Source: a virus
Virus record (IMG/VR): IMGVR_UViG_3300009091_001004
Span: 1 to 63,815 of that record
Reading direction: 5' to 3' (one strand)
DNA length: 63,815 bases
Position 1 is the stretch's first letter. The number at the start of each line of letters is the position of its first letter. The position numbers and the translations under genes are program-made. Positions 1 to 7,298 of the stretch are shown here, piece by piece. Under the pieces are notes generated by a model that saw nothing but the letters and a program-made list of their open reading frames with translations, made no database searches and was not told where the DNA came from.

Positions 1-894
1 ATGGGTAAGAAAGAGGTCTGTTCTATGGGTAAGTCCACGGGTAAGTCCGTAAGGAAGTTCCTGTTCCCGGTTCTTATCGTCATCGTATTATTGTCCCTGC
101 TGGCACCGCTTGCTCTGGCTGCGGGCGACCAGGTGGGCGTTGTTTTCCCCTCTCTGGGAAGTAAGCTGGAGTGTGTGTGGGGCTACAATACCACCACGCG
201 CAACTGGCTGCTCTATGAACCGTCTAACCTGAAAGTGAGCGACCTGATGAGTCTCAATGCGGGGAGTGGGTACTGGCTGCAGGTCAACGCGGACTGTGTT
301 CTCTTTTACGGCGTGCATTCTTACAACCTCTACAAGGGGTGGAACCTCATCGGCTGGCTGGGTTCGGGGACAACTCCTACTCCGGGAGCTACTTCTACCC
401 CTACCCCTACTCCCACCCCGGTAGAGGTGATGCAGTGTATTACGGGCGACACTTTTGCCTTGGGGGCTCCGGGATCTCCGAGTGCGGCCTGGTACGGTCA
501 GACATTCCGCTGTCCGGCAGCAGTTACTATTGTGGGAGTTAAGGTAAAACTTACCCGCGCCGGAGACGTCGGGCGTATCCAGTTCTTCATCGCCGATACT
601 GCGAACGGGTTCCCGCGTTTTATTATTTCCTCTACTGTTATTGCTGCCACATCATATACTTCGGGATCCTGGGTAAGTCTTCCTCTTCCGGCTAAACTGC
701 TCGCGGGGAAAGATTACGTTGTGTTCTACCGTATGCTGGATTACCAGGACACGATGGGCACCTCTATCGGGTTCGGGTGGCGTGCGGACAACAGCGACCC
801 GGTATATGCGTCGGGGAATGCAATTAAGTCAGTGGATAATGGGTTGACCTGGACGGCCCTCACCGGAACGGACATGATGTTCCAGGTATATTAA
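1..894 (+). CDS. Secreted surface protein with WNLIGW module and Thr-Pro linker
   Basis: Probably an exported surface or virion protein. A basic N-terminus is followed by a hydrophobic signal segment (about residues 19-40) ending in ALA-A, a typical signal peptidase site. Residues 45-120 form a module with SGYWLQV and KGWNLIGW motifs, a pattern I associate with secreted proteins of Chloroflexota and their phages. A Thr-Pro linker (about 124-141) leads to a C-terminal beta-rich domain (about 145-297). The window starts exactly at this ATG, so its ribosome site is not visible. A second in-frame ATG at 25 has an AAGAGG-like site in front and may be the true start. No enzyme motif is seen. Confidence 0.75.
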   Translation: MGKKEVCSMGKSTGKSVRKFLFPVLIVIVLLSLLAPLALAAGDQVGVVFPSLGSKLECVWGYNTTTRNWLLYEPSNLKVSDLMSLNAGSGYWLQVNADCVLFYGVHSYNLYKGWNLIGWLGSGTTPTPGATSTPTPTPTPVEVMQCITGDTFALGAPGSPSAAWYGQTFRCPAAVTIVGVKVKLTRAGDVGRIQFFIADTANGFPRFIISSTVIAATSYTSGSWVSLPLPAKLLAGKDYVVFYRMLDYQDTMGTSIGFGWRADNSDPVYASGNAIKSVDNGLTWTALTGTDMMFQVY

Positions 895-937
895 GGGGAG
901 TTTTGGTACCGGGGGGTATCAGAAAGGGGAAGCTGTC

Positions 938-1198
938 ATGGCTACACTAGAAAGGGAATCAGGGAAGTCGGGCAAAACAACAGCAGGTAAAGTGGAGGGG
1001 GGTACAGGGAAAATTTGTCCCTTGTGTGGAGGTTCCGGGTACATCTCGGTTATGTTTGCGGACGATACGCAGTTCCGGGATTGCCCGCTGTGTACTAAGA
1101 GTGTAAAGGATCTTCTGGCGGAGAGCGTTCCTCGTAGCGAGTACAGTGCAAAGGTGGACCAGATATGGGCTACCTGGAATGCTAACCAGAGTAAATAA
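938..1198 (+). CDS. Small zinc-ribbon-like protein
   Basis: An 86-residue protein with two CPLC knuckles (C27/C30 and C49/C52) separated by 18 residues, which should bind one zinc. The first 25 residues are Gly/Lys/Thr-rich and probably disordered. A purine-rich GAAAGGGG lies before the ATG. It sits among replication and recombination genes, so a nucleic-acid-binding or adaptor role is plausible but is inference. Confidence 0.75.
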   Translation: MATLERESGKSGKTTAGKVEGGTGKICPLCGGSGYISVMFADDTQFRDCPLCTKSVKDLLAESVPRSEYSAKVDQIWATWNANQSK

Positions 1199-1214
1199 GA
1201 AGGGGGAGTTTCGT

Positions 1215-1859
1215 ATGGTTACAAGGGTCGTGGATAACGCTACGGGTAAAACTAGAGTGTCTCACAGTATGGATGAGCTGGGTCCTGCGTTCTGGCGGGC
1301 ACAAGCCTTGCTGGAAAAGTATCCAGATATCTATTATACCAAGCTTGCTTCGCGGGTCAGGTCTTCTGATCCTAGTATTAAAATTGGTGACCGTACTTTT
1401 GAGCACTGGTCATACTTGCGAAGAAAGGACGAGCCGAATCAGATAAAAGCACTGAGACACTATAGAGGATACTATAAGGACTACCGTTTAGAGATGGGTG
1501 TTCTTCCACCCGGTCTGAGAAAGACTAATCCAGACAAGTCCGATCCGGTCAAGCTTGATTCAGGTCCGGTCAAGCTTAATTCAGGTGAGTCCAATCTGGA
1601 CAAGTCCAATCCAGGAAAGCCTAATCCGGGAGAGGGGGATAAGGTGAAAGGGGAGGCCGTAAAGGGTGCTGTTTCTGTTAGTGATATTATCGGGTCTCTT
1701 TCTGCCCTCTCTGCTGTTGATCTTCTGGAGCTCAATATGGCTCTCAGTGCCGAGATGAGGTCCCGCTTTGATGGGATCGTAGGGACTAAAGAAGAAGAGG
1801 TAGTCAAAAAGGCGCTGGCTGCGCTGGATGGAGTCGGCATAAAAGTGTCGTTAGTGTAA
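1215..1859 (+). CDS. Unknown protein with Pro-Val-Lys repeat linker
   Basis: A 214-residue protein. I chose the ATG at 1215 because AAGAAGGGGGAG sits just before it; the longer open frame from 1146 would run through the previous gene. Residues about 1-95 are a folded basic domain. Residues about 98-145 are a degenerate repeat (PVKLDSG, PVKLNSG, SNLDKSNPG), clearly low complexity. The last 60 residues look helical (LSALSAVDLLELNMAL). No family recognised. Confidence 0.72.
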   Translation: MVTRVVDNATGKTRVSHSMDELGPAFWRAQALLEKYPDIYYTKLASRVRSSDPSIKIGDRTFEHWSYLRRKDEPNQIKALRHYRGYYKDYRLEMGVLPPGLRKTNPDKSDPVKLDSGPVKLNSGESNLDKSNPGKPNPGEGDKVKGEAVKGAVSVSDIIGSLSALSAVDLLELNMALSAEMRSRFDGIVGTKEEEVVKKALAALDGVGIKVSLV

Positions 1860-1886
1860 TAAAGTATCTGGTCTGGGAGGTTTTTT

Positions 1887-2504
1887 GTGGAAGTTCTAGT
1901 TAACGAGCCTATTGACCTGGAGGTGGTGGCGGATCTCTGTGCTGTCGGAATGAAGCGCCATCCGCCGCAGCCGCGGGACGTCTCCCGCTGGCATGTCACG
2001 GATCTGCTCCGTGCCGGGCATTCTATCGTCAAGGGGGATATCCAGTACGGTCCCGATGACGGCTTCCAGGTTAACGGTATCATGTCTATGGGCAAGATCT
2101 GGCAGACCAATGTCGACTGCTATCTCAGCCATTACGCGGTGGAGCGAGGGGGAGTTTACGTTCCCGACGTGGTGAAGGATCAGGATGGCATTCAGGCTAG
2201 CCTGGACGGTGTCCAGTTCATTCCCGAAGTGGGTTGGATGGTGTGCGAAACCAAGCTGCGTTTCTCTCAGAGTGAGGATATTCCCCTGGATCATCTGCAG
2301 CAGGTAAGAGCGTACTGCTACGTGCAGGAGACTGACCTGGTGTGTTATGTGAGCGGTCACCTGTCCAGTTCTCCCCCGGCAGCTCGTGCTCGTATGAAGA
2401 TAATCCGCCTCACACAGCAAAGCATTGAGGAGTGCTGGCAGGGTATCGTGAACACCAGAGATTATCTTGTGTCTCTGGGTATCTCCCCGGCGACACGGAA
2501 TTGA
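1887..2504 (+). CDS. RecB/Cas4-like PD-(D/E)XK nuclease
   Basis: A predicted metal-dependent DNA nuclease of 205 residues. The visible core is an Asp in ASLDGV, the E-x-K pair in VCETKLR, and then the Q-x3-Y motif of RecB-type nucleases in QQVRAYCY. This order (D, ExK, QxxxY) is diagnostic for Cas4/RecB-like exonucleases. I see no four-cysteine iron-sulfur cluster of the Cas4 type. The GTG start at 1887 follows a GGGAGG site. It stands a few genes before a RecA-like ATPase and an XPF-type nuclease, suggesting a recombination or end-processing role. Confidence 0.8.
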   Translation: MEVLVNEPIDLEVVADLCAVGMKRHPPQPRDVSRWHVTDLLRAGHSIVKGDIQYGPDDGFQVNGIMSMGKIWQTNVDCYLSHYAVERGGVYVPDVVKDQDGIQASLDGVQFIPEVGWMVCETKLRFSQSEDIPLDHLQQVRAYCYVQETDLVCYVSGHLSSSPPAARARMKIIRLTQQSIEECWQGIVNTRDYLVSLGISPATRN

Positions 2505-2513
2505 GGTTGATTG

Positions 2514-2945
2514 ATGGATGGTGCAGTAAATAGTGTAGTAAGTAGTGTAGTAGATAGTGTAGTGGATAGTGTAGTAGATAGTGTAGTGAGCAGTGAATAT
2601 GAACTAGCTGGGGTGGTGCTATCCGGACGTCAGAAACAGATGCTGGACCTGGCTATCCAGTGTCTTCCGGACAAAGTTATTGGCAAGCGGCTGGGGATCT
2701 CGCACAATACTGTCAAGAACTATATGCAGGAACTCCGTCGGAAAACGTCATGTGCCAACAGGATAGAACTGTTGAAGAAGTATTCCTGCTCTAATGCTGT
2801 TATCAGGGAGCGTAAGCGGATCGGCTTCGTGCTGGCCTGTCATGTGCTGAGTTGCCGTACGCCAAATAGCCATTCGGATATAACTTATGAGGGTGATTTT
2901 ACGCAGTTTGTCAAAGATCTGCGGCAAGGTAAGGAGGTAACGTAA
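2514..2945 (+). CDS. LuxR/GerE-type helix-turn-helix regulator
   Basis: A 143-residue DNA-binding protein. Residues about 38-90 match the LuxR/GerE HTH: LSGRQKQMLDLAI, then IGKRLGISHNTVKNYMQ as the recognition helix, then a RIELLKKY end. It lacks a receiver or ligand-binding domain. The N-terminus is a short repeat of VVDS units encoded by a 12-nt tandem repeat. About 50 residues follow the HTH without a recognisable family. ATG 2514 is preferred over the TTG directly upstream. A stop/start overlap with the next gene suggests coupled translation. Confidence 0.8.
   Translation: MDGAVNSVVSSVVDSVVDSVVDSVVSSEYELAGVVLSGRQKQMLDLAIQCLPDKVIGKRLGISHNTVKNYMQELRRKTSCANRIELLKKYSCSNAVIRERKRIGFVLACHVLSCRTPNSHSDITYEGDFTQFVKDLRQGKEVT
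2532..2591 (+). repeat. Five 12-nt tandem repeats inside the LuxR-type gene
   Basis: Five near-identical 12-nt units starting at 2532, 2544, 2556, 2568 and 2580, of the form AGTGTAGTAGAT, with a partial sixth. They encode VVDS/VVSS repeats. The length is a multiple of 3, so copy-number change would keep the frame. Confidence 0.9.
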
Positions 2946-3169
2946 TGTATCGTCATACTGTATACCGCCCAGTGGACCTGGTGTTTGAGCCAAAATTAGT
3001 GAAGTGCCCTGTCTGTAAGAAAGAAATGGAAGAGCATATTGTCTGCGAGGGTGCACGCTTTCATGTCCTTTCCTGGGACAACCATGGCAGCTGGTGTAGT
3101 GAACCGAACTGCGAAATTAATCATGAGCGGAGACATCGCCTGGAGCGGGAGGCGAAGAAACATGTCTAG
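2945..3169 (+). CDS. Small Cys-rich zinc-binding protein
   Basis: A 74-residue protein with CPVC at 21-24 and a second Cys pair at about C51 and C56 with His residues nearby, consistent with one zinc site. ATG 2945 overlaps the stop of the LuxR-type gene and follows AAGGAGG. Function unknown. Confidence 0.72.
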   Translation: MYRHTVYRPVDLVFEPKLVKCPVCKKEMEEHIVCEGARFHVLSWDNHGSWCSEPNCEINHERRHRLEREAKKHV

Positions 3170-3359
3170 TTCTGGGATGACAATCTCCGCGTTCTGGGCT
3201 AGGGCGGAAAAGATATTCAAGGAGCATCGTAACCAGGCCGGTCGGTTTATTACCAGTGATTTGACTGGAGAAGAACATTACCAGAACGTTATGGATTTTC
3301 TCAGCGACGTGGACTCTCTTGTGGATGACTGGTATAACCGAGGAGATGAGAAAACATGA
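3162..3359 (+). CDS. Small unknown protein
   Basis: A 65-residue protein. The open frame extends back to 3039, but the ATG at 3162 has GCGGGAGGCG in front and overlaps the previous gene by only 8 bases, so I take that start. It looks helical and mixed-charge. No family recognised. Confidence 0.65.
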   Translation: MSSSGMTISAFWARAEKIFKEHRNQAGRFITSDLTGEEHYQNVMDFLSDVDSLVDDWYNRGDEKT

Positions 3360-3700
3360 GTCCTCATGGTTTTCCGGGGTTAGACGACTTTGGTATTCCG
3401 GATGATCTTCCGGATGATGTTTTTCGCCCGGATGAGCTAGCGACTCTACGTGACGAGGAGAGGGCTCGGAAGGCTATTGCTCGGCTACGAAAGAAGGGTC
3501 TTAACTGGAAAACTTTTGTCTGGATTGATATTCATAGTGTTAAACATAAGCTTAGGGACATCGACGATACTTACCTGAGCAATATTATCCATTATCTGGA
3601 GAGAACTAAGGGTCATACTGGTATGGTATTCACCCGGGAGGAAGTAATCAAATTTTTGAAAGATGAGTCTTATAGGAGGGTATCAAGTGGCCATAACTAA
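3356..3700 (+). CDS. Acidic unknown protein
   Basis: A 114-residue protein with an acidic N-terminus and then a helical basic segment (ERARKAIARLRKKGL) and a C-terminal region like a small helical DNA-binding fold. It starts by ATGA overlap with the gene before and overlaps the start of the ATPase gene after it. Its position just before the RecA-like ATPase suggests it belongs to the same recombination block. Confidence 0.65.
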   Translation: MSPHGFPGLDDFGIPDDLPDDVFRPDELATLRDEERARKAIARLRKKGLNWKTFVWIDIHSVKHKLRDIDDTYLSNIIHYLERTKGHTGMVFTREEVIKFLKDESYRRVSSGHN

Positions 3701-4493
3701 ACGGGATGCAACGACAGATCAGAGGGTGATACAGGACCTTAAGGCATTAGGGTTCAGCGATGATATTCAGGAGCGTCCGAGACGACTGATTGTCTCGCTG
3801 TCCGGCCCGGCTAAGACGGGCAAGACGCACTTCGCTCTTACGGCTCCGAGTCCGATCTTCTTTATCAATATCGATATCGGGACCGAGGGAGTGCTGGATA
3901 AGTTTCAGGCAGAAGGAAAGAAGATATACTGCCTCGACGTCCGTGTTCCGAAAACAACCAAGTCGGAGAAAGACAGATCCGATATCTATGTCCCGATGTG
4001 GGGGAATTTGAAGGTGGTTTTCGCCCGGGTTTACGGGATGGGCTCCGGTACCGTTATCGTGGATACGGACACTGAAGCCTACGAGCTGGCCCGCCTGGCC
4101 AAGTTTGGTAAACTAACGCAGGTCATGCCGCACAACTACCAGGAAGTCAATAACGAGTTCCGCGAGGTGTTGCGCCTGGCCTTCGACAGCCCGATGAATA
4201 CTATCTTCATTCACAAGGTAAAACCGAAGTGGGTTAACAATGCCCGCACCAGCGAGTTTGAAGTCTCCGGTCCGAGTGACATCGAGTACAACGTTCAGGC
4301 CAACTTGGAAACGCGGCGTATGGACACGGAGGATGGAACAGTGTTCTGTGTGTATATCAAGGACTGCCGTCAGAATCCTTCTCTTGCGGGAACGCTTATG
4401 CAGGGACTGCCTTTACAGTCCGGTGAGGCGCGTACCGAGGATCCGCTGTGTAATTTCGAGATGTTGCTCAGTATGGTTCATGTTACACACTAG
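3687..4493 (+). CDS. RecA/Sak4-like P-loop ATPase
   Basis: A predicted ATPase of 268 residues of the phage Sak4/AAA_24 type, which works with single-strand annealing proteins or itself acts as a RecA-like recombinase core. The Walker A is GPAKTGKT (about residues 40-47), followed by a strand ending INIDIG. Walker B is TVIVDTDT. A later strand TIFIHKV fits the third core strand. GTG 3687 has TAGGAGGG at ideal distance; the frame open from 3663 has no such site. The XPF-type nuclease follows 12 bp downstream. Confidence 0.78.
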   Translation: MAITKRDATTDQRVIQDLKALGFSDDIQERPRRLIVSLSGPAKTGKTHFALTAPSPIFFINIDIGTEGVLDKFQAEGKKIYCLDVRVPKTTKSEKDRSDIYVPMWGNLKVVFARVYGMGSGTVIVDTDTEAYELARLAKFGKLTQVMPHNYQEVNNEFREVLRLAFDSPMNTIFIHKVKPKWVNNARTSEFEVSGPSDIEYNVQANLETRRMDTEDGTVFCVYIKDCRQNPSLAGTLMQGLPLQSGEARTEDPLCNFEMLLSMVHVTH

Positions 4494-4505
4494 GAGAGTA
4501 CCGTA

Positions 4506-5249
4506 ATGCCTGATATATTCTGCAGTGACTTGCCCAATGACCAGGACATGATCCATGCCCTGAATACAGATGCGATACCATTGCCCGGTCTCTTTACTGA
4601 CGCCTGTTTCGGGGGAGCCGAGTCCAAGCTCATCGCTGTCGAGCGTAAGAAAGTGGGGGACATGGCGGACGCGATCCTTTCCGGGCGTTTTCTCTACCAG
4701 GCCCAGGTCTGCAAAGAGCAGGGTAGCGACGTGCTGGCTCTTATCGTAGAGGGAGACCGCCGCTCCAACCCCGAAGATGGTATGCTCGAAGTTCCTGTAT
4801 GGAGAATCAACCCGCGCACGATGCGACGCGCCGAGTTCTGGGAACAGGTAAGGCCGGTGATTAGTTATTCCCGCTTCGAACAGTATCTTATCGAGCTGGA
4901 TTACCTGGCGGGGATTATCGTAAAGCGGTCGCGTGATGTCAAGGAAACTGCTGCCATTATCCGGGCACTCAGGGACCAGTTCCAGACGCCGCCGGATGGA
5001 CACAAGTCCCTGCACCAGATCTTCTCTTCGGTGCCCCGGATAGGTGTAGATCTCGTCCGTCCCGGGCTGGTGCGCCGGGTAGCGAAAGAACTTCCCGGCA
5101 TCGGGTATGAGCGTTCCCGGACAGTAGCGGAGCACTTTAAGTCTGTCCGGGAAATGTGCAATGCTGATGCGGAAGAGTGGTCATCTTTGGAAGGAATTGG
5201 ACAAAAGACGGCGGAAAAGGTAATATTAGCCCTAGGAGGTGCACAATGA
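4506..5249 (+). CDS. XPF/ERCC4-family structure-specific nuclease
   Basis: A 247-residue nuclease related to the XPF/Mus81/Hef family, which cuts branched or flap DNA. The hallmark ERKxxxD is present as ERKKVGD (E46, R47, K48, D52). The C-terminus has two helix-hairpin-helix motifs, around ELPGIGYERS (about 197) and LEGIGQKTAEK (about 230), as in XPF-type dimerisation and DNA-binding domains. It is shorter than eukaryotic XPF and has no helicase part. ATG 4506 follows AGGAGAG. It is coupled with the preceding ATPase gene. Confidence 0.88.
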   Translation: MPDIFCSDLPNDQDMIHALNTDAIPLPGLFTDACFGGAESKLIAVERKKVGDMADAILSGRFLYQAQVCKEQGSDVLALIVEGDRRSNPEDGMLEVPVWRINPRTMRRAEFWEQVRPVISYSRFEQYLIELDYLAGIIVKRSRDVKETAAIIRALRDQFQTPPDGHKSLHQIFSSVPRIGVDLVRPGLVRRVAKELPGIGYERSRTVAEHFKSVREMCNADAEEWSSLEGIGQKTAEKVILALGGAQ

Positions 5250-5767
5250 ACCGATGGATATCTGGGATACGTAACCTGTGTTCCAGCTACCGTCTCTTGC
5301 TTCCCGTGACCGTAGCACTGCTGGTTGTCATGCTTATTGGTGGTGCGGTGCTTGCCGTGACATACAGTCTTCACAAGATTGTGCCGGCAATGGTGACTGT
5401 TGTTTCCCCGACACCTTCTCCCACTCCCACACCTACGGAGGAGCCTGCTACGGATGTTACTCTGTATCTCGATGCCGCGTGTACTACTCCCATGCCAGCA
5501 GGCTACGTTATCAACTTCGGTACCTTTACCGCGGAGTCGTTCTCTCCTGTGTCTACTGATCTGTGGTTCAAAGGGACGGAGATTGACTATAGTACTATTG
5601 CCGTTACTGATGACCTTGCAGAGTACGATGTTATACCATTTGTCGGTCTCCCCGATGTCGGGCTCACCGACCATCCGTGCTTGCTGCGCCTCACGTTACC
5701 GCTTGCTATTCCTGTTGGAGTTTACAGTTTCCAGGTTACCGTTACCGGGAGCGGTAGCGGAGGATAG
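5246..5767 (+). CDS. Membrane-anchored secreted protein with Pro-Thr linker
   Basis: A 173-residue protein. After a short basic N-terminus comes one TM or uncleaved signal segment (about residues 17-40), then a PTPSPTPTP linker (about 52-61) and an extracytoplasmic beta-rich domain of about 110 residues. The ATG at 5246 follows CTAGGAGG and overlaps the previous stop. It closes the first transcription block, with a strong terminator 40 bp behind it. The architecture resembles the first gene of the window. No family recognised. Confidence 0.72.
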   Translation: MNRWISGIRNLCSSYRLLLPVTVALLVVMLIGGAVLAVTYSLHKIVPAMVTVVSPTPSPTPTPTEEPATDVTLYLDAACTTPMPAGYVINFGTFTAESFSPVSTDLWFKGTEIDYSTIAVTDDLAEYDVIPFVGLPDVGLTDHPCLLRLTLPLAIPVGVYSFQVTVTGSGSGG

Positions 5768-5806
5768 GTTCCCCCCTATACTCTTCTTTACCCCCCTTTA
5801 CATGTG

Positions 5807-5842
5807 AAGCCCCCTGATTCTGTTACAGATATCGGGGGGCTT
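5807..5842 (+). terminator. Rho-independent terminator
   Basis: A perfect 8-bp stem, AAGCCCCC pairing with GGGGGCTT, around a 20-nt loop, followed by a T-rich tail. It lies 40 bp after the membrane-anchored gene and just before a promoter. Confidence 0.85.
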
Positions 5843-5868
5843 CCTTATATTCTTCTTTGTGCTCCCTA

Positions 5869-5897
5869 TTGACACCCTGTGGATATTGTGGTATATT
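5869..5897 (+). promoter_or_regulatory. Sigma70 promoter, extended -10
   Basis: TTGACA at 5869-5874, a 17-bp spacer, and TATATT at 5892-5897 with TGg directly before the -10. Directly downstream of the terminator, it should drive the block from about 5.9 kb. Confidence 0.88.
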
Positions 5898-5957
5898 ACG
5901 TTATAGAGTGTTACCAAGCAGGGTGATCTGCGTGAACATGCTGCTGCCACTTACGGT

Positions 5958-6185
5958 ATGGGTCACCTGACATTTAACAAGGTGCACCTGGGCAACGATT
6001 TCTTTGATCATGTCAGTCCCCGGGTGACCGGTCTGCTGCTGCATGAGTTTGCCCACAATGTTGTGGGTATAGACTCTACGCACGATCCCCGCTGGTACGC
6101 GGAAGCAGACCGTCTAGCCGGTCTGGCGGTGCATTACGCTGCTGTGAATACCGAGTTTCAGAAGTATCTGGAAGAGGAGGCATAG
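5958..6185 (+). CDS. Metallopeptidase-like fragment (HEFAH motif)
   Basis: A short protein (75 residues from this ATG) containing LLLHEFAHNVVG, the HExxH zinc motif of gluzincin/metzincin-type peptidases. The reading frame is open further back to about 5907, and that upstream part (ending HAAATYG) reads like protein, but contains no ATG, GTG or TTG; a CTG at 5928 behind AGCAGGG would be the only near-cognate start. The protein is too short for a complete peptidase, so it is either a minimal domain, a CTG-started gene, or a remnant. No third zinc ligand is evident. Confidence 0.55.
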   Translation: MGHLTFNKVHLGNDFFDHVSPRVTGLLLHEFAHNVVGIDSTHDPRWYAEADRLAGLAVHYAAVNTEFQKYLEEEA

Positions 6186-6187
6186 CG

Positions 6188-6286
6188 ATGGTTCGGGGAG
6201 CGTACATTAAAACAAAACCTAACCTGCTCAGGATGGCAGTACGTGTTGTCTGGTATAGTCTGATGCAGAGGAGAAAAGCGCAATAA
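6188..6286 (+). CDS. 32-residue basic peptide
   Basis: ATG 6188 follows GAGGAGG embedded in the end of the previous gene. The 32-residue product is basic with one amphipathic helix (MAVRVVWYSLMQRRK). Function unknown. Confidence 0.5.
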   Translation: MVRGAYIKTKPNLLRMAVRVVWYSLMQRRKAQ

Positions 6287-6313
6287 GAACGCTGTGTTGT
6301 CTTTAAGAACCTA

Positions 6314-6342
6314 TTGGTAATATCGCTTAAATGTGTTATATT
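6314..6342 (+). promoter_or_regulatory. Promoter, extended -10
   Basis: TTGGTA at 6314-6319, a 17-bp spacer, and TATATT at 6337-6342 preceded by TGt. It sits 32 bp before the next gene start. Confidence 0.7.
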
Positions 6343-6374
6343 AATGGGCGGATAGGGATAAAGGGGGAAAAGTA

Positions 6375-6737
6375 ATGAATACACTGCATATCTACAGGGA
6401 CGAGGGTCATGGTATAACGCGCACCAGCTTGGCGTTCTGGGATCAGAATAAACACCAGGTTGGCCGGATAATGCGGGTAGTAGTGGCTGATGTTATAGAG
6501 CGTGTCACTTCTCCCGCCGGGTACGCCAGTGAGTACAGTATGATTATTTACGGAAGTACGGGCATGATTATATTATCCGGCTGCAACTGCGGGTATGGTG
6601 GGGAAGGTCCTAATGGGACAGCAAAGATCCTGGTGGAGCTCGGGATGTCCGTGGACGAAGCGCGCAGAATGATGTATGAGAAGAGAATAGATTACCGCCT
6701 AGGGTGTCTCCCCAAACCGGTGGGTGTTCCATGCTAG
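6375..6737 (+). CDS. Unknown 120-residue protein
   Basis: ATG 6375 follows AAGGGGGAAAAG. The product has a beta-rich first half, a Cys-Asn-Cys-Gly-rich turn (CNCGYGGEGP) in the middle, and a helical end. The Cys cluster could hold a metal but only two Cys are close together. It is the first gene after its own promoter. Confidence 0.65.
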   Translation: MNTLHIYRDEGHGITRTSLAFWDQNKHQVGRIMRVVVADVIERVTSPAGYASEYSMIIYGSTGMIILSGCNCGYGGEGPNGTAKILVELGMSVDEARRMMYEKRIDYRLGCLPKPVGVPC

Positions 6738-6767
6738 TCATTGGCTTTATCTATAGGAGAAGAAACC

Positions 6768-7055
6768 GTGAGTGATTCGATAATGGGTGATCCAACAGAA
6801 TCTATCCGCAAGGAATTGATCCATGATATCGAGGGGCAGGTCCGGAGCGCGGACGATGCCGCCGAGCGTGCTCGACTGGTCAGGTTGTGGGGTAAGGTGT
6901 GGAATACGGATGAGCTGCAGGCGGAATTCACGGTACACGGCTTCGGTGCCCCGTTCGTAATTGCTACTCGCATTAGCACCGGGGAGAAGGGTTCTCTTAT
7001 GTTTCAGCATAGCCCCCGGTTTTATTTTGGCTGGGAACCAGCCGGAAAGGATTAA
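6768..7055 (+). CDS. Unknown small protein
   Basis: A 95-residue protein with an acidic helical N-terminal half and a beta-rich C-terminal half. GTG 6768 is chosen because TAGGAG lies 7-8 bases upstream; an ATG at 6783 is the alternative. No family recognised. Confidence 0.62.
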   Translation: MSDSIMGDPTESIRKELIHDIEGQVRSADDAAERARLVRLWGKVWNTDELQAEFTVHGFGAPFVIATRISTGEKGSLMFQHSPRFYFGWEPAGKD

Positions 7056-7070
7056 GAAAGGTAGAGAGGT

Positions 7071-7283
7071 ATGATAACTGATGATACAATGTTGACTGTG
7101 CAACAGCTGGTGGAGCGACTGCAGGTGTCGGATGAAACCATTTATCGTTATATTCGAATTGGTATACTGAAGGCATCTCGTGTTGGTGGCTTGTGGCGCG
7201 TTTCCGAAGAGGCTCTGGAAGATTTTCTGGATAACCGGAGTGGCAGGAGAGCGCGTCAGCATCAGAGCGGCAGTGCGGTTTGA
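7071..7283 (+). CDS. Excisionase/MerR-like helix-turn-helix protein
   Basis: A 70-residue protein that is nearly all one winged HTH of the excisionase (HTH_17) type: LTVQQLVERLQVSDETIYRY, IRIGILKASRVGG, then WRVSEEALEDFL. Such proteins act as recombination directionality factors or small repressors. No integrase is present in this window, so a regulatory role is equally possible. The next gene also carries an HTH-like segment. Confidence 0.82.
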   Translation: MITDDTMLTVQQLVERLQVSDETIYRYIRIGILKASRVGGLWRVSEEALEDFLDNRSGRRARQHQSGSAV

Positions 7284-7298
7284 GGGAGGTCTGGATAA

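Noticed and set aside
7071-7283. Integration module based on the excisionase-like protein
   Set aside because: No tyrosine or serine integrase and no attachment site could be found; the HTH protein may be a simple regulator.
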